NCBI RefSeq assembly: GCF_900086655.1
Contig: NZ_LT575476.1
Span: forward strand, 4,457,203-4,521,202
DNA length: 64,000 nt
Direction: 5' to 3'
From: Paenibacillus tuaregi
GTDB lineage: Bacteria; Bacillota; Bacilli; Paenibacillales; Paenibacillaceae
Part shown: piece by piece, positions 17,131 through 26,319 of the stretch
Position numbering within the stretch: the stretch's first letter is position 1
Layout of the letters: each line of letters begins with the position of its first letter
Translations under genes and position numbers: made by a program
Notes under the pieces: model-generated
Seen by the model: the letters and a program-made list of their open reading frames with translations, nothing else
Told to the model about the DNA's origin: nothing
Database searches by the model: none

Positions 17131-18483
17131 TTACCCAATAATCATTTTCCCTTCAGGATGGCGGTACAGCTCCTTCTCTTTCTTCGGGCCGAGCGCATAG
17201 GCCATAGTCAGCAGTCCAAGCCTGCCCGCGAACATGGTCAGAGAAATCAGCGCCTTGCCCAGTACCGTCAGCTTACCCGTAATCCCCATGGAAAGTCCTA
17301 CGGTTCCAAATGCCGAAGTCGTTTCGAACAGGATGCTAAGAAAGCTGGCATCCTCAGTAGCGGTCAGCACCATGGTTACCGCGATAATGAAAAAGAGCGC
17401 AAACATCGTCACCGTAATCGCTTTATGAATCCGTTCCTGAGCCAGACGGTAGCGGTACAGCACAACCTCTTCCCTTCCACGGATCATCGACAGCACCGCA
17501 CCAACAAGAATCGTAAAGGTGGTCGTCTTGATTCCGCCTCCGGTGGAGCCCGGTGAAGCTCCGATAAACATTAATATAATAATAAAGAACTGTGTAGCCT
17601 GTCTTAATGAGCCAATATCCAGCGTGTTGGCCCCCGCCGTTCTTGGTGTAACGGATTGAAACAGGGAGCCCCAAATTTTGCCGCCCCACCCTAAGGGCTC
17701 CAATGTCTTTGGATTTGTATACTCGAATATAAATATGACCACAGTTCCAAGTACTATAAGTGCGGCAGTCATGGAGAGAACAACCTTGGAATGAAGGGAC
17801 AGCTTCCATTTCTTGCGGTTTTTGCGGAAGCCTGCTAAATCTGAAATTACAATGAAACCAATACCCCCGGATACGATAAGAAACATCGTAACCAGATTAA
17901 CCACCGGATCATCAACGAACATCGTAAGGCTCCGGTAACCCCCGAACAAGTCAAAACCCGCATTGTTGAACATGGATACCGCATGAAACAGGCCATAATA
18001 GACCGCACGGCCCAGCGGCATGTCAAACGCCCAGCGGATGCTGTAAATGATCGCGGCACACAACTCAATAACGATCGAGTAAGTCAGCACCTTGCGGATC
18101 AGCCGGACGATCCCCTCCATCGTATTCTGGTTCATCGCCTCTTGGAGCAGAAGGCGGTCTTTCAATGAAATTTTACGTTTGAATACCATGGAGAACAGGG
18201 TCGCCATGGTCATAAAACCAAGTCCGCCCACCTGAATAAGAACCATGATGACTACCTGACCAAAGGTAGTGAAATCAAGCCCCGTGTCTTTTACGACCAG
18301 GCCAGTAACGCAGGTCGCCGAAGTCGCCGTAAAGAGCGCATTGATAAATTCCAGTGATTTGCCACCCACATTTGAAATAGGTAGCATAAGCAGCAAGGTG
18401 CCAAGCATAATAATAGCAGCGAAGCCAAGCACTAGAATTTGGGGAGGGGAGAACTTAGGCAGCCTGTACCTCAATCTTTTCAC
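17131..18483 (-). CDS. TrkH/KtrB-family potassium transporter
   Basis: This 450-residue integral membrane subunit is of the Ktr/Trk type. The four-fold pore-loop pattern is visible through conserved Gly filter residues in SATCVTGLVV, SMFNNAGFDLF, TPRTAGANT and TTSAFGTVGLS. About ten transmembrane segments are predicted by eye, and the length fits KtrB (about 445). It is transcribed ahead of the RCK regulator and forms the ion path, coupled to Na+ or H+ depending on subtype. The ATG at 18483 lies in an AT-rich region divergent from the CPBP gene. Confidence 0.94.
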   Translation of the reverse strand: MKRLRYRLPKFSPPQILVLGFAAIIMLGTLLLMLPISNVGGKSLEFINALFTATSATCVTGLVVKDTGLDFTTFGQVVIMVLIQVGGLGFMTMATLFSMVFKRKISLKDRLLLQEAMNQNTMEGIVRLIRKVLTYSIVIELCAAIIYSIRWAFDMPLGRAVYYGLFHAVSMFNNAGFDLFGGYRSLTMFVDDPVVNLVTMFLIVSGGIGFIVISDLAGFRKNRKKWKLSLHSKVVLSMTAALIVLGTVVIFIFEYTNPKTLEPLGWGGKIWGSLFQSVTPRTAGANTLDIGSLRQATQFFIIILMFIGASPGSTGGGIKTTTFTILVGAVLSMIRGREEVVLYRYRLAQERIHKAITVTMFALFFIIAVTMVLTATEDASFLSILFETTSAFGTVGLSMGITGKLTVLGKALISLTMFAGRLGLLTMAYALGPKKEKELYRHPEGKMIIG

Positions 18484-18575
18484 CTCTTCATTAAGAATTG
18501 CAATTATGTTATCTTTACTTGAGTTCAGAATCTCAAAATTATATACATACTAATATAAACCAAAGGAGCATACTT

Positions 18576-20261
18576 ATGAAAGCCGAAGGGCCAGCATTGA
18601 AGCTGCCAACCAACAATAAGACACTATGGATTATGGCGGTGATAGGACTTGCCATCTTCTTGTACATTCAGGTGCTGCCGCTTACGAACTCTCAAAATGG
18701 CCAGCAGGAGCCTAGCGGCCAGCTGATCAGCAAAGACCAAGCCGCCTTGTCGGCAGAGCAATTTGCTGCCGATGCACTGGGTCTCAGCGGCCTGCAGGAG
18801 GCGGGCAAACCTCTGGTTACCTATGAGTCGGACTCCGACTTATACGGGTACTTATCCAAATCAGGCCTGCTGACCGACTATAACACTAAATATGAAAAAC
18901 AGTTTCCTTATGACGTCTACCGCGTCAGCTTCGAGAATCCAGCTTCCTTTATGAAGCTGCTTAATGTGGATGTTCATATGACGAGCGGTAAGGTTACGGG
19001 CTTTGAGGCTGTACAGCTGTATTCCCGGAAGGACCGCAGTGTGCTTCTTGAGCATAATGCCGCAACCGCCGCACAGACGCTTCGTCAGCTTGAAGGCAAT
19101 CTGTCGTTGGCGGACAAGCAGAAGCTGGCCATCCCTTTTCTGGAACAAATGGGCTACCGGGCGCGTGAGCTGGTTCTGATCAGCAATGAAACTGATCCGG
19201 GCTTAACCTACAAGATTATGAATTATAAGATCGGGGAGGCTCAGGCCGAGCTTCGCTTCCAGTATGAATATGGCCAAGTCGCCTCCTTGGAGTCCGCTTT
19301 TAGCGTACCTGAATCCCATGAAGCTTACGTAAGTGCCCAGAAGCGGCTGGCCAACTGGCTCTACTTTGGCGGTTATGCCCTGCTCTCGTTTGTGCTCGGT
19401 ATTCTTGCCATCGTGTACAGTGCCCGCACCCGGCCGTTTGCTTCTTTTAAAAGAGGTGCGTTCCTTTCGGTTTTCTACTTTGCGGTTAATGTAATCTCCG
19501 TCATTAATCTAATGCCGGTCCTGCAAGCCCAACACCTGTCCAAAACTGCACTTGCCGTGCTGCTGACCGTTCAATGCTTGTTCACGATCATGGTCTCCGC
19601 ATCCGTGTACTTCTCACTAGTCGCAGGAGACGGGCTGTGGCGGAAGCTGGGTTACTCCATGTGGGTGCACCCCCGTGAGCCCAAGTATGGCAGCCACGTG
19701 CTCAGCTCCATGATAGAGGGCTACGCCTGGGCCTTCGTGATCCTGGGAGCCCAATCCGTCATCTTCGTGGCACTCGAAAGCAGTATTCATTCTTGGTCCA
19801 CCACAGATGCCACACAGTCCACTTATAACATGTTATACCCGTGGCTGTTTCCCCTGGTGGCTTGGACAGCCGGGATCGGTGAGGAAGCTGTGTACCGGCT
19901 GTTTGGAATTCCGATGCTGAAAAAGATATTCCGCAGCACCTGGATAGCCGCCTTGATCTCTTCGCTGATCTGGGCTTTCGGGCACACCCTGTATCCGATT
20001 TACCCGGTTGTTTCCAGGCCCATTGAGCTGGCCTTTATCGGACTCCTATTCAGCTTCATCTTCCTTCGCCGCGGCTTCATCACGGTTATGTTCACCCACA
20101 TTATATTTGACAGCATTCTAATGGGGCTCAGCCTGATTATGATGGGGCAGGTCTCCAATATCGCGGTTGGAGTTCTATACATTATCCTGCCAGCTGTGGT
20201 CGGATACCTGGTTTATGTATTTTACCAAAGACGCGGCGCACCGCGGTCCTTACATCTGTAA
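18576..20261 (+). CDS. CPBP family intramembrane metalloprotease
   Basis: The product is 561 residues from the ATG at 18576, which has AAAGGAGC before it. An earlier in-frame ATG at 18498 has no ribosome site. After one N-terminal membrane segment there is a roughly 230-residue soluble domain. A polytopic C-terminal half then carries the CPBP (Abi/Rce1-like) motifs: GIGEEAVYRLFG (EExxxR, about 455), FGHTLYP (FxxxH, about 490) and HIIFDSILMG (HxxxD) near 535. Rce1-type enzymes cleave membrane peptides. The extra soluble domain is unlike short CPBP proteins, and its role is unknown. Confidence 0.88.
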   Translation: MKAEGPALKLPTNNKTLWIMAVIGLAIFLYIQVLPLTNSQNGQQEPSGQLISKDQAALSAEQFAADALGLSGLQEAGKPLVTYESDSDLYGYLSKSGLLTDYNTKYEKQFPYDVYRVSFENPASFMKLLNVDVHMTSGKVTGFEAVQLYSRKDRSVLLEHNAATAAQTLRQLEGNLSLADKQKLAIPFLEQMGYRARELVLISNETDPGLTYKIMNYKIGEAQAELRFQYEYGQVASLESAFSVPESHEAYVSAQKRLANWLYFGGYALLSFVLGILAIVYSARTRPFASFKRGAFLSVFYFAVNVISVINLMPVLQAQHLSKTALAVLLTVQCLFTIMVSASVYFSLVAGDGLWRKLGYSMWVHPREPKYGSHVLSSMIEGYAWAFVILGAQSVIFVALESSIHSWSTTDATQSTYNMLYPWLFPLVAWTAGIGEEAVYRLFGIPMLKKIFRSTWIAALISSLIWAFGHTLYPIYPVVSRPIELAFIGLLFSFIFLRRGFITVMFTHIIFDSILMGLSLIMMGQVSNIAVGVLYIILPAVVGYLVYVFYQRRGAPRSLHL

Positions 20262-20296
20262 TCCTTCCAATCTAATATTAGATGCTCCATCGAGAA

Positions 20297-20339
20297 AAAG
20301 GGCTGTGCTCCGGTCATAAAGACCTGGCACAGCCCCTTT
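20297..20339 (+). terminator. Terminator after the CPBP gene
   Basis: GGGCTGTGC pairs with GCACAGCCC across an 18-base loop. Short A and T runs at the ends allow termination from either side. It lies 35 bases after the CPBP stop. The remaining sequence to uvrC (20340-20549) holds no gene I can support. Confidence 0.7.
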
Positions 20340-20549
20340 GGCATTTAACAAGGAATCACCGTTTGGATGGTTGGATGGTGTACCGCCCCTCTCGGAGGAA
20401 TGCAACGCAACGCCACACCGCGCTAGGAGCTTCGCACTCCCCAACACTCGTGCACCCGGCACTGATGAACCTCTCTTACCCCGGGTACATGAACATGACT
20501 ACCGTTCTTCATCTAAATCCAAGATTAGGGAAGAAGCCGGGGCTCTTCC

Positions 20550-22643
20550 CTAGGGTGTCATTGTCTCTTCTTCATCCCGCAAAGCGGCAATAATCTGCCT
20601 TGCAAGCTTATCACCTATAGATAATGGCCGGAAATCTTCAACAGAAGCTTCCTTAATCTTCTTTAATGAGCCAAAATGCTTGAGCAGCGCCTTACGGCGC
20701 TTCTCACCGATTCCCGGAATGGAATCGAGACGGGAAGTCACCATCGACTTGCCCCTTTGCTCACGGTGGAAGCTGATCGCGAACCGGTGGACCTCGTCTT
20801 GAATCCGCTGCAGCAAATAGAATTCCTGGCTGTCTCTTGGAAGCGCGATCGGTTCCGGCGGGTCTCCAATCATCAGCTGGGCTGTCTTATGCTTCGTATC
20901 TTTCACAAGGCCGCCTACAGGAATGAATAACCCCAGCTCATTCTCCAAAATATCCACTGCCGCGGAGATCTGCCCCTTGCCGCCATCCACAATAACAAGA
21001 TCCGGAAGCGGAAGATTCTCCTTCAGCACACGCTCGTATCTTCTGCGGATGACCTCGCGCATGGTCTCATAGTCATCCGGGCCTTGTACCGTTCTAACCT
21101 TATACTTCCGGTACTCCTTCTTGTCCGGCTTCCCGTCGGTGAACACCACCATCGCGGATACCGGGTTAGCCCCCTGGATATTGGAGTTGTCAAACGCCTC
21201 AATCCGGCGCAGGGAAGATAATCCGATCCAGCTGCCCAAGCTTTCGGAAGCTTTGGAAGTGCGCTCCTCGTTCCGTTCGATCAGCCGGAACTTCTCATCC
21301 AGTGCAACCTTCGCATTCTGGATGCCCATATCGACCATCTGCTTCTTCAGGCCGCGCTGGGGAATATGCACCTTAATGCCGAGCCATTCCTGAAGCGAAG
21401 CCGCTCCGCTAACCGCGTCCGACATTCCTGAAGCCGCACGTTCAGCGTCTACAGGTTCAAGCTCATCCGCCTGAGTTGAGAAGATCTTCTCCGGCTCGCC
21501 ATTCACGGCACCGTCCACTTCAGCCTCGGCCGCATCCTCCTGGGCCAGCTTATCGGCGAGCACCTCGGCTGAGATCCAGGTCCGCTGGCCTTCCTGAGGA
21601 GCCTCGCTGTTCTCTGCCCCGCCGTCATCAGCCTGAGCGGCTTCTAAGCTGCTATCTTCTGCCGAAGCAGTCTTTGTGTCTTCCGTCGAGCCATCAACGC
21701 TAGTCTTCTCCTCCTGCATACCCGGCAGCAGAATCTCCTGCGGCAGCGCAGGATTATCACTGTAATACTGAGTCACGAAAGAGAGGAAATCACTGTACGG
21801 CTCCCCGTAGAACGGGAAGATAGACGCGTGCCGCTCGATCATTTTACCCTGACGCATATACAGGATCTGCACACACATCCAGCCCTTGTCTACCGCAAAA
21901 CCGAACACATCGCGGTCTCTGGAATCGGCCATCGAAATCTTCTGCTTCTCCATCAAGGCGTCAATGTTCGTGATCTGGTCGCGCAGCTCCTTGGCCCGCT
22001 CGAAGTACAAATCCTCCGCAGCTTCTTCCATCTTGCGGCGAAGCTCCTTCTTGATCTCCTCATGACCACCGCTGAGAAAACGGGTAATTTCCTGGGTAAT
22101 CTCATCATAGGAAGATTGCGGAACCTCCTGAACACAAGGCGCCAGACATTGGCCCATATGATAGTACAGGCATACTTCCTTAGGCATTACGTTGCATTTG
22201 CGCAGCGGATACATCCGGTCAAGCAGCTTCTTGGTCTGCTGAGCCGCATACCCGTTTGGATAAGGACCGAAGTACTTGGCTTTATCCTTGAGAATCCGCC
22301 GGGTGACCTCCAGACGCGGATGGGTTTCGTTCGTTATCTTGATATATGGAAAGGTCTTATCGTCCTTGAGCAGTACATTATAACGCGGCATGTGTTTCTT
22401 AATCAGGTTGCACTCCAGAATCAGTGCCTCCATGTTGCTTGCCGTTACGATATATTCAAAATCACGTATCTCGGTCACAAGCCGCTGTGTCTTCCCATCA
22501 TGACTCCCTCTGAAGTAAGAGCGGACACGGTTCTTGAGCACTTTGGCTTTGCCGACATAGATGATTGTACCTTCTTTATTCTTCATTAAATAACAGCCTG
22601 GAAGGTCAGGAAGCAGGGCAAGCTTATGATTGATCGCTTCCAT
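20550..22643 (-). CDS. uvrC: Excinuclease ABC subunit C
   Basis: UvrC makes both incisions in nucleotide excision repair after UvrAB loading. The N-terminal GIY-YIG nuclease ([20 protein letters not shown] with RVRSYF) is followed by a UvrB-binding UVR helix pair (about 205-250). The C-terminal RNase-H-like nuclease has [20 protein letters not shown] and [10 protein letters not shown] tandem helix-hairpin-helix closes it ([19 protein letters not shown]). Unusually, about 108 acidic Glu/Asp/Ala/Ser-rich residues are inserted at DNA 21392-21716, so the protein is about 100 residues longer than the usual 600. Two starts have SD sequences; I prefer 22643 (AGGAG six bases upstream, family-like N-terminus) over 22694. 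trxA lies immediately upstream. Confidence 0.96.
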   Translation of the reverse strand: MEAINHKLALLPDLPGCYLMKNKEGTIIYVGKAKVLKNRVRSYFRGSHDGKTQRLVTEIRDFEYIVTASNMEALILECNLIKKHMPRYNVLLKDDKTFPYIKITNETHPRLEVTRRILKDKAKYFGPYPNGYAAQQTKKLLDRMYPLRKCNVMPKEVCLYYHMGQCLAPCVQEVPQSSYDEITQEITRFLSGGHEEIKKELRRKMEEAAEDLYFERAKELRDQITNIDALMEKQKISMADSRDRDVFGFAVDKGWMCVQILYMRQGKMIERHASIFPFYGEPYSDFLSFVTQYYSDNPALPQEILLPGMQEEKTSVDGSTEDTKTASAEDSSLEAAQADDGGAENSEAPQEGQRTWISAEVLADKLAQEDAAEAEVDGAVNGEPEKIFSTQADELEPVDAERAASGMSDAVSGAASLQEWLGIKVHIPQRGLKKQMVDMGIQNAKVALDEKFRLIERNEERTSKASESLGSWIGLSSLRRIEAFDNSNIQGANPVSAMVVFTDGKPDKKEYRKYKVRTVQGPDDYETMREVIRRRYERVLKENLPLPDLVIVDGGKGQISAAVDILENELGLFIPVGGLVKDTKHKTAQLMIGDPPEPIALPRDSQEFYLLQRIQDEVHRFAISFHREQRGKSMVTSRLDSIPGIGEKRRKALLKHFGSLKKIKEASVEDFRPLSIGDKLARQIIAALRDEEETMTP

Positions 22644-22751
22644 CGCCTTCTCCTGCTCATTCCATTCCTGGATGTAGTCGTCCACGCATTTCACTCCTCT
22701 CCCGCGTGAATTCTAGTTGGTAGGGAGCAGTATGTCCGCTATCCCAACGCA

Positions 22752-22781
22752 GAAAACGCCCCCGGGTGATACCGGAGGCGT
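22752..22781 (-). terminator. Terminator after trxA
   Basis: ACGCCTCCGG pairs with CCGGGGGCGT on the minus strand (22772-22781 with 22756-22765, one G-U). TTTT follows. It separates trxA from uvrC, so uvrC may need its own promoter or readthrough. Confidence 0.75.
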
Positions 22782-22801
22782 CTTGGCTTCAAAAGATCCG
22801 A

Positions 22802-23113
22802 TTACTGGTGTTTTGCAAGCAAGTTTTTGAGTGATTCTTTGGAGTTCAATCCAACCACTTTATCGACCGGCTGGCCGTCTTTGAAGAAGATCAGCGTCGG
22901 AATGCTCATTACGCCAAAACGGGAAGCCGATTCAGGATTCTCGTCTACGTTTACCTTTGCAATCTTAACGTCTACTTCAGTTGCCAGCTCATCCAGAATC
23001 GGAGCCAGCATTTTGCAAGGACCGCACCAAGGCGCCCAGAAATCAACAAGGACAGTTCCCTGACCTTCCACTTCACTGCTGAAGGATTGATCAGAAACAT
23101 TAACGATAGCCAT
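22802..23113 (-). CDS. trxA: Thioredoxin
   Basis: This 103-residue thioredoxin has the redox motif WAPWCGPCKM at about residue 27 and the cis-proline motif MSIPTLIFFKDG at about 70. It reduces protein disulfides using thioredoxin reductase. The start at 23113 has AAGGAGGAG at the right spacing; an upstream in-frame ATG at 23197 does not. The trxA-uvrC order with sdhCAB close downstream matches Bacillus, with the Ktr and CPBP genes placed in between here. Confidence 0.97.
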   Translation of the reverse strand: MAIVNVSDQSFSSEVEGQGTVLVDFWAPWCGPCKMLAPILDELATEVDVKIAKVNVDENPESASRFGVMSIPTLIFFKDGQPVDKVVGLNSKESLKNLLAKHQ

Positions 23114-23251
23114 GTATATCTCCTCCTTATGTTTACACATAATTATGTTTGAAATGATTGCGATTATATGGGAATTCCAGCCCCATATAGACGACAAATC
23201 AAGTATACCACATTTTTTTAGTAAATGGAAAACAGTAAGAGCCCTCTTGTC

Positions 23252-23281
23252 TTTACAAATGTTTTCGCGTTTGGTTATACT
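23252..23281 (+). promoter_or_regulatory. Likely sigma-A promoter of the 51-residue membrane protein
   Basis: TTTACA (23252-23257) and TATACT (23276-23281) are separated by 18 bases. They lie about 70 bases before the start at 23353. Confidence 0.45.
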
Positions 23282-23352
23282 AATAATAACCCAAATCCGT
23301 TTTGTCTATGACTAATTTTATGGATTATTTTTGACGAGGAGGCCCCGGCGCC

Positions 23353-23508
23353 ATGGAGACCCCAATTCGCGTGAACGACCCGCGGCAGCATATTAACGAA
23401 GAACCCCGCAATGACTTTGGCGATTTGATGTTCGGATTCACGGGTATGTTCGTGCTGATGTTTGTCATTTTCTTCGGCATGGTTATCTGGAAATTCATCG
23501 CCAGCTAA
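23353..23508 (+). CDS. Small single-span membrane protein, YqzM-like
   Basis: This is a 51-residue protein. The N-terminal half is polar (METPIRVNDPRQHINEEPRN), followed by DFGDLMFGF and a hydrophobic helix ending in IWKFIAS. The charge pattern and the C-terminal KFI(A/G)S resemble the YqzM family of small Bacillus membrane proteins of unknown role. GAGGAGG lies ten bases upstream of the ATG, a promoter is visible at 23252-23281, and a perfect terminator hairpin follows at 23533. Family assignment is by resemblance only; that it is a gene is well supported. Confidence 0.75.
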   Translation: METPIRVNDPRQHINEEPRNDFGDLMFGFTGMFVLMFVIFFGMVIWKFIAS

Positions 23509-23532
23509 GCGGATTGAACCTTTAATTTTATC

Positions 23533-23587
23533 AACAACAAACACCTTCCATGATTTGTATCCGTTATCATGGAAGGTGTTTGTTGTT
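23533..23587. terminator. 22-bp perfect hairpin, bidirectional terminator
   Basis: Positions 23533-23554 pair perfectly with 23566-23587 around an 11-base loop. The core is ACACCTTCCATGAT against ATCATGGAAGGTGT. The A/T-rich arm ends let it stop transcription of the small gene at 23353 and also of minus-strand transcription from the right. Confidence 0.8.
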
Positions 23588-23593
23588 ATGGGC

Positions 23594-23698
23594 TCAACCC
23601 TCCAATTCACGCTCATACCGGCTCAGAATTTGCTCCAGCTCGGCAAATCTCACGAACCGGGAAGTCCGGTAGATTTCCCCTCCCTTATCCTTGGCCAT
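23594..23698 (-). CDS. Possible 34-residue charged small protein
   Basis: The reading frame gives MAKDKGGEIYRTSRFVRFAE and then LEQILSRYERELEG, an amphipathic, highly charged peptide. It lies between the BNR lipoprotein stop (23748) and the perfect hairpin at 23533-23587, so it would be the last gene of that transcript. No clear Shine-Dalgarno is seen, and a TGA stands directly before the ATG. I do not recognise it, and it may not be translated. Confidence 0.3.
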   Translation of the reverse strand: MAKDKGGEIYRTSRFVRFAELEQILSRYERELEG

Positions 23699-23747
23699 TC
23701 ATTTGAACATTCTCATGTTATACAGTTGTCCCCCTGGTATCTGTATC

Positions 23748-25097
23748 CTACACCACAGCCCAAGTTCTCCCGCCATCCTCCGTCTTAAGCAGCCGGGAAT
23801 GCAAATTGTCAGCAGAGGCTGCCAATATCCAGCCATGGATGCTGTCTGTGAACTGCATCGTTCTCAGCTCAGGCATGGATGCCAGCGTATCTGTAAGTAC
23901 GGAGTTGACCTTAATATTCTGCCAACTTTTAGCACCATCCGCCGTGTGAAGCAGCTGCGCCCCATTCCAGAACCAGCCCATCTGTGCGGAGACAAAGACC
24001 GGGACTCCAGGTCTTTCCGTGCTTGGAATTCCAGGCTCAAAGGAAATATAGCTCCAGCTCTCTCCGCCATCGGTCGTGCGGAAGCCACCGATATCTATCT
24101 TGTTATCCTTATTTACTTGAACCGGCATCCAGCCAACCTTCCGGTCCTTGCCGAAGAATGAAGGTGCGGACGTAATTTGCGGATTTCCGCCCTCCCAATC
24201 CGCGGCCTTGGACAAGTCTACAAGCTTCCAGGTTACGCCCCCGTCCCGGGTACGTGCCAAGTGCGGCACTCCCTCCCGGGATTGGAGCGGAACCCAGCCA
24301 TGCTTCCCATCCCGGAACGACACTCCGTATCCGGTGAAGCCATACTGAGGCAGAAGCCCACGCTTGGCTTCCTCTTCAGCCCCCAGACTTGTGGAGGCAT
24401 TGTCCATAACCTTAAGCCAGGTGGCTCCTCCATCCGTTGTCTTGTAGAACACTTTGCCGGAATGTCCCATGGCGGCATCCGTCTCGGTCAACAGATATCC
24501 ATGGGTTCCGGAGATAAAAGCTGTCTCACCAGCCATCATTTCCTTAAGAGCAGCGCCCTTCTTCCATGTGTTTCCCCCGTCGCTTGAATACATTACTCCG
24601 CGGAATCCGTTCTTCTCAGAGGAAGGGAACAGCAGCAGATGCTGCTTATCCGCTGCGACGAAGATATCTCTGTCATTTCCTTCTGCTGAAATGGAGGGAG
24701 AGGGGCTGATATCGGTCCAGTTCTTGCCGCCATCCTCTGACCGATAGATGCGGAGTGACCCCTTGGAGGCAGAGCCCCAGGCGAAGAGTGTCTTATTGTC
24801 AATCAGCTTGAAACCGGCCAGTCGCGCCTGAATCTGAGCGCGGGTGGACTTGACATTTTTGGCACCGTCCGTTTTGGCTCCGTCCGTCTTTCCTGCATCC
24901 GCTGGTAACTGCGTCTCACCAGAAACCTGTCCTCCACGTGTCCCATTGTTCTGTGCCGACGTGCTGGAATTGGGTGCTGCCGTCTGCTGCTGCGCCTGCC
25001 CCTTGGAATCTGATGCGGATTGACCCGAGCACCCGGCAACCGAAACCGTTACAGCTAAAGTCAGCATAATACGAATCCAACTATTATTATTCATCAT
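23748..25097 (-). CDS. BNR/Ycf48-like repeat lipoprotein
   Basis: The 449-residue product has a lipoprotein signal (MLTLAVTVSVAGCSGQ, lipobox VAGC). A low-complexity Ser/Gln/Thr linker follows to about residue 85, then about six beta-propeller blades of the sialidase/BNR type. Each blade carries the repeat S.DGG.TW (seen as SEDGGKNWTD, SSDGGNTWKK, TTDGGATWLK, TRDGGVTWKL, TTDGGESWSY and TEDGGRTWAV). Ycf48-like propellers in other organisms are assembly factors, but soil Bacillota use such proteins at the cell surface without known ligand. Catalytic sialidase residues are not evident. The start has GGAGGATATAAC before it. Confidence 0.87.
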   Translation of the reverse strand: MMNNNSWIRIMLTLAVTVSVAGCSGQSASDSKGQAQQQTAAPNSSTSAQNNGTRGGQVSGETQLPADAGKTDGAKTDGAKNVKSTRAQIQARLAGFKLIDNKTLFAWGSASKGSLRIYRSEDGGKNWTDISPSPSISAEGNDRDIFVAADKQHLLLFPSSEKNGFRGVMYSSDGGNTWKKGAALKEMMAGETAFISGTHGYLLTETDAAMGHSGKVFYKTTDGGATWLKVMDNASTSLGAEEEAKRGLLPQYGFTGYGVSFRDGKHGWVPLQSREGVPHLARTRDGGVTWKLVDLSKAADWEGGNPQITSAPSFFGKDRKVGWMPVQVNKDNKIDIGGFRTTDGGESWSYISFEPGIPSTERPGVPVFVSAQMGWFWNGAQLLHTADGAKSWQNIKVNSVLTDTLASMPELRTMQFTDSIHGWILAASADNLHSRLLKTEDGGRTWAVV

Positions 25098-25238
25098 GTT
25101 ATATCCTCCGTAAGTTTAGAACTATACCTTTAAATTACCCTCTAAGCGTACAAGGCATAGCGCCTTTAACCGCTTGATTGACCTCATTATATCGGGTGCC
25201 CTTCAAGGAATCGTGTCATTTCTGTAAAATAAGACACC

Positions 25239-25276
25239 AAAAAAGCCTGCCTCTTCCGGTGAGAAGAGATCAGGCT
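25239..25276 (-). terminator. Terminator after dnaI
   Basis: On the minus strand AGCCTG (complement of 25271-25276) pairs with CAGGCT (complement of 25244-25249). An inner CTCTTC/GAAGAG stem lies between them, and six T residues follow. Confidence 0.8.
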
Positions 25277-25333
25277 CCCTGTCAGCAGCCGCTAATACCG
25301 GCTACAAAAATATGACAATAATTAAATATAATC

Positions 25334-26290
25334 TTATTTGCGGCTGCCGCGCTTATTCGTCCCGTTAACCGGCACCACATCCACGAACGGGGCAATCCGG
25401 TCCATCAGCCGCTGGCCCTTATGCGCTTCTTCCCCATCCTTGCTGGTGAAGCTTAAATGCTTCTCCAGTGCCTTGAGATCATAATTGGACGTATAAAAGG
25501 TCGGCTTGCGGTTCATCCGGTAATTCAAAATCGCCCCCATGACATGGTCCCGCACCCATGGGTTCAAGTTCTCAGCCCCAATATCATCAAAGATCAGCAG
25601 ATCGGCTTCCTTCATGATCTCCACCGTCTCCTTCAGCTTCTGGCTATCCTGGAGCATGGATTTGAGATCCTCCACAAATTCCGGCATATATACGATGACC
25701 CCGGAATAGCCCGCCTTGGCCAGCTCATGAAGCATGTAGGTCATCAGGAAGGTCTTGCCGGTGCCAAAATGGCCTACCAGATAAAGGCCTTGCACAGCAA
25801 GCCCGTTCTCCCGGGTCTCGTTAATATACCGGAACACCTGAGCTACAGCCGGTGACCGCATGCTGTCCTTGGACATGATCTCAACCATGTCATAACCATC
25901 CTGCAGCGCCCGCTCATCCACATAGAAGCTGCGGATTCGCTTCTTCACCTGAATTTCACGTTCCCGGGCAAGCTGCTTGGGGCAAGGAACCTGGCGGTCA
26001 TACAGCCGTGGACTTCCCGCAACGTTCTCTACGGTTAAGCGGGTGAAGTGACCCTGAAAGTCATTAGGGCACAGGTCAAGCCCCGGACAAGCCTCGCAGT
26101 GACGACTGTCCTTCACATATTGATACAGCTTGCTGACATTCAGCGTGAGCTGCCCGTCACTGATTTCAGGATGGCGGGAACGCAGCTCCTGGATACGCGG
26201 ATCGTTCAACAAATCCTGCAGAATCTGTTCGGACCGCTGCCGAAACTGCGGACTTTTCATTTGCTGAAGCATTTCCCCCAAAGACTCCAT
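25334..26290 (-). CDS. dnaI: Primosomal protein, helicase loader DnaI
   Basis: This 318-residue AAA+ loader brings the replicative helicase DnaC onto DNA at oriC and at restart sites in Bacillus-type bacteria. The N-terminal domain has a zinc-binding cluster CEACPGLDLCPNDFQGH (about 82-98) as in DnaI. Walker A is GHFGTGKTFL (about 173) and Walker B is LLIFDDIGAE (about 232), followed by the conserved Arg-rich sensor segment. It lies 29 bases after dnaB on the same strand, the conserved dnaB-dnaI order. Confidence 0.96.
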   Translation of the reverse strand: MESLGEMLQQMKSPQFRQRSEQILQDLLNDPRIQELRSRHPEISDGQLTLNVSKLYQYVKDSRHCEACPGLDLCPNDFQGHFTRLTVENVAGSPRLYDRQVPCPKQLAREREIQVKKRIRSFYVDERALQDGYDMVEIMSKDSMRSPAVAQVFRYINETRENGLAVQGLYLVGHFGTGKTFLMTYMLHELAKAGYSGVIVYMPEFVEDLKSMLQDSQKLKETVEIMKEADLLIFDDIGAENLNPWVRDHVMGAILNYRMNRKPTFYTSNYDLKALEKHLSFTSKDGEEAHKGQRLMDRIAPFVDVVPVNGTNKRGSRK

Positions 26291-26319
26291 GTTCTCACCT
26301 TCTTCATTCTATTCCGGGA

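Noticed and set aside
20340..20549. Small gene between the CPBP and uvrC genes
   Set aside because: The only frame there (20282-20593) overlaps a terminator and the uvrC stop, and has no SD.
21828..22589. Plus-strand frame antisense to uvrC
   Set aside because: It is a frame shadow of uvrC with low-complexity composition.
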